NCBI GenBank assembly: GCA_024641285.1
Contig: JAHEDH010000021.1
Location: 1,973 to 34,652 of the forward strand
Source: a bacterium
Lineage (GTDB): Bacteria > Actinomycetota > Acidimicrobiia > Spongiisociales > ZC4RG35
Direction: 5' to 3'
Length of the DNA stretch: 32,680 bases
Made by a program: the position numbers and the translations under genes
In this document: in pieces, positions 32,580-32,680 of the stretch
How the letters are laid out: each line of letters begins with the position of its first letter
Position numbering within the stretch: position 1 is the first letter of the stretch
The notes under the pieces: model-generated
The model's database searches: none
Told to the model about the DNA's origin: nothing
What the model saw: only the letters and a program-made list of their open reading frames with translations

Positions 32580-32680
32580 TCATTGTTTCACGGTGACCGC
32601 GAAGATCGCCGCAGCGGCCACGGCGGCGGTCTCGGATCGCAGCACGCCGGTCCCCAGCGACACCCGCCGGCACGTCGGGG
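32580..32680 (-). CDS. rsmE: 16S rRNA (uracil-1498-N3) methyltransferase RsmE (C-terminal fragment)
   Basis: Only the last 33 codons are inside the window; the rest lies beyond the right edge. The visible residues VSLGTGVLRSETAAVAAAAIFAV match the C-terminal SPOUT-domain signature of RsmE (usually SLGxRILRxETA), which contributes to the S-adenosylmethionine-binding knot. The stop is TGA at 32582-32580. The gene precedes the bldD-like gene on the same strand, with a 64-bp gap. RsmE next to phoH/ybeY is a common actinobacterial order. Confidence 0.85.
   Translation of the reverse strand, partial: PTCRRVSLGTGVLRSETAAVAAAAIFAVTVKQ

Overview
The window looks like chromosomal DNA of a high-GC Gram-positive bacterium (Actinomycetota). 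Three things point there: a BldD-type regulator, a single-chain GlyRS, and many GTG/TTG starts with 4-nt stop/start overlaps. The gene content and sequence style suggest a deep-branching group such as Acidimicrobiia, but that placement is an inference. No phage, insertion sequence, CRISPR array or plasmid gene was seen. The only RNA gene is tRNA-Asn. No gene-free gap exceeds about 215 bases.

Left part (1-7.1 kb, all minus strand): a sugar/polyol-type ABC import operon read right to left. It encodes an RbsA-type double ATPase, two permeases, a lipoprotein binding protein, an SDR dehydrogenase whose catalytic lysine is replaced by glutamine, and two closely related LacI-type repressors (the second cut by the left edge). 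Two LacI-type palindromes, 20 bp centre to centre, lie in front of the ATPase gene. The operon probably imports and oxidises a polyol or sugar under LacI control; the ligand cannot be read from sequence.

7.2-13.2 kb: an MscS channel followed by an aldehyde dehydrogenase (minus). Divergent from them is an ArsP/DUF318-type permease with a CxxC mini-thioredoxin (plus). Then come a membrane protein made of two repeats and an aldo/keto reductase (both minus). 13.3-15.7 kb: a NarL/LuxR two-component pair, tRNA-Asn with a good terminator, and a small YtxH-like protein.

15.9-20.2 kb: dnaG-rpoD, OsmC-type and YceI-type proteins. 20.2-25.9 kb: an orphan terpene-cyclase-fold protein, glyS, the recO-uppS-pterin dehydratase operon, an SDR and a SirB1-like protein. 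GlyS and recO diverge from a spacer with a perfect 13-bp inverted repeat placed exactly midway between the two likely -10 boxes.

Right end (25.9-32.7 kb, minus): a run of genes rsmE(partial)-bldD-phoH-pgpH-like-ybeY-corC-like-era. From phoH to era every junction is a 4-nt overlap. The BldD homologue keeps the c-di-GMP-binding signature RxD-X8-RxxD. The PgpH-like 7TM-HD phosphodiesterase (family substrate c-di-AMP) carries an inserted Thr/Ser-rich linker plus an SdrD/Cna-B-like beta domain with a Ca-binding-type DxDxDG loop in its extracellular sensor. This cluster is the most interesting part of the window: a possible meeting point of two cyclic dinucleotide signals with RNA/ribosome maturation genes.
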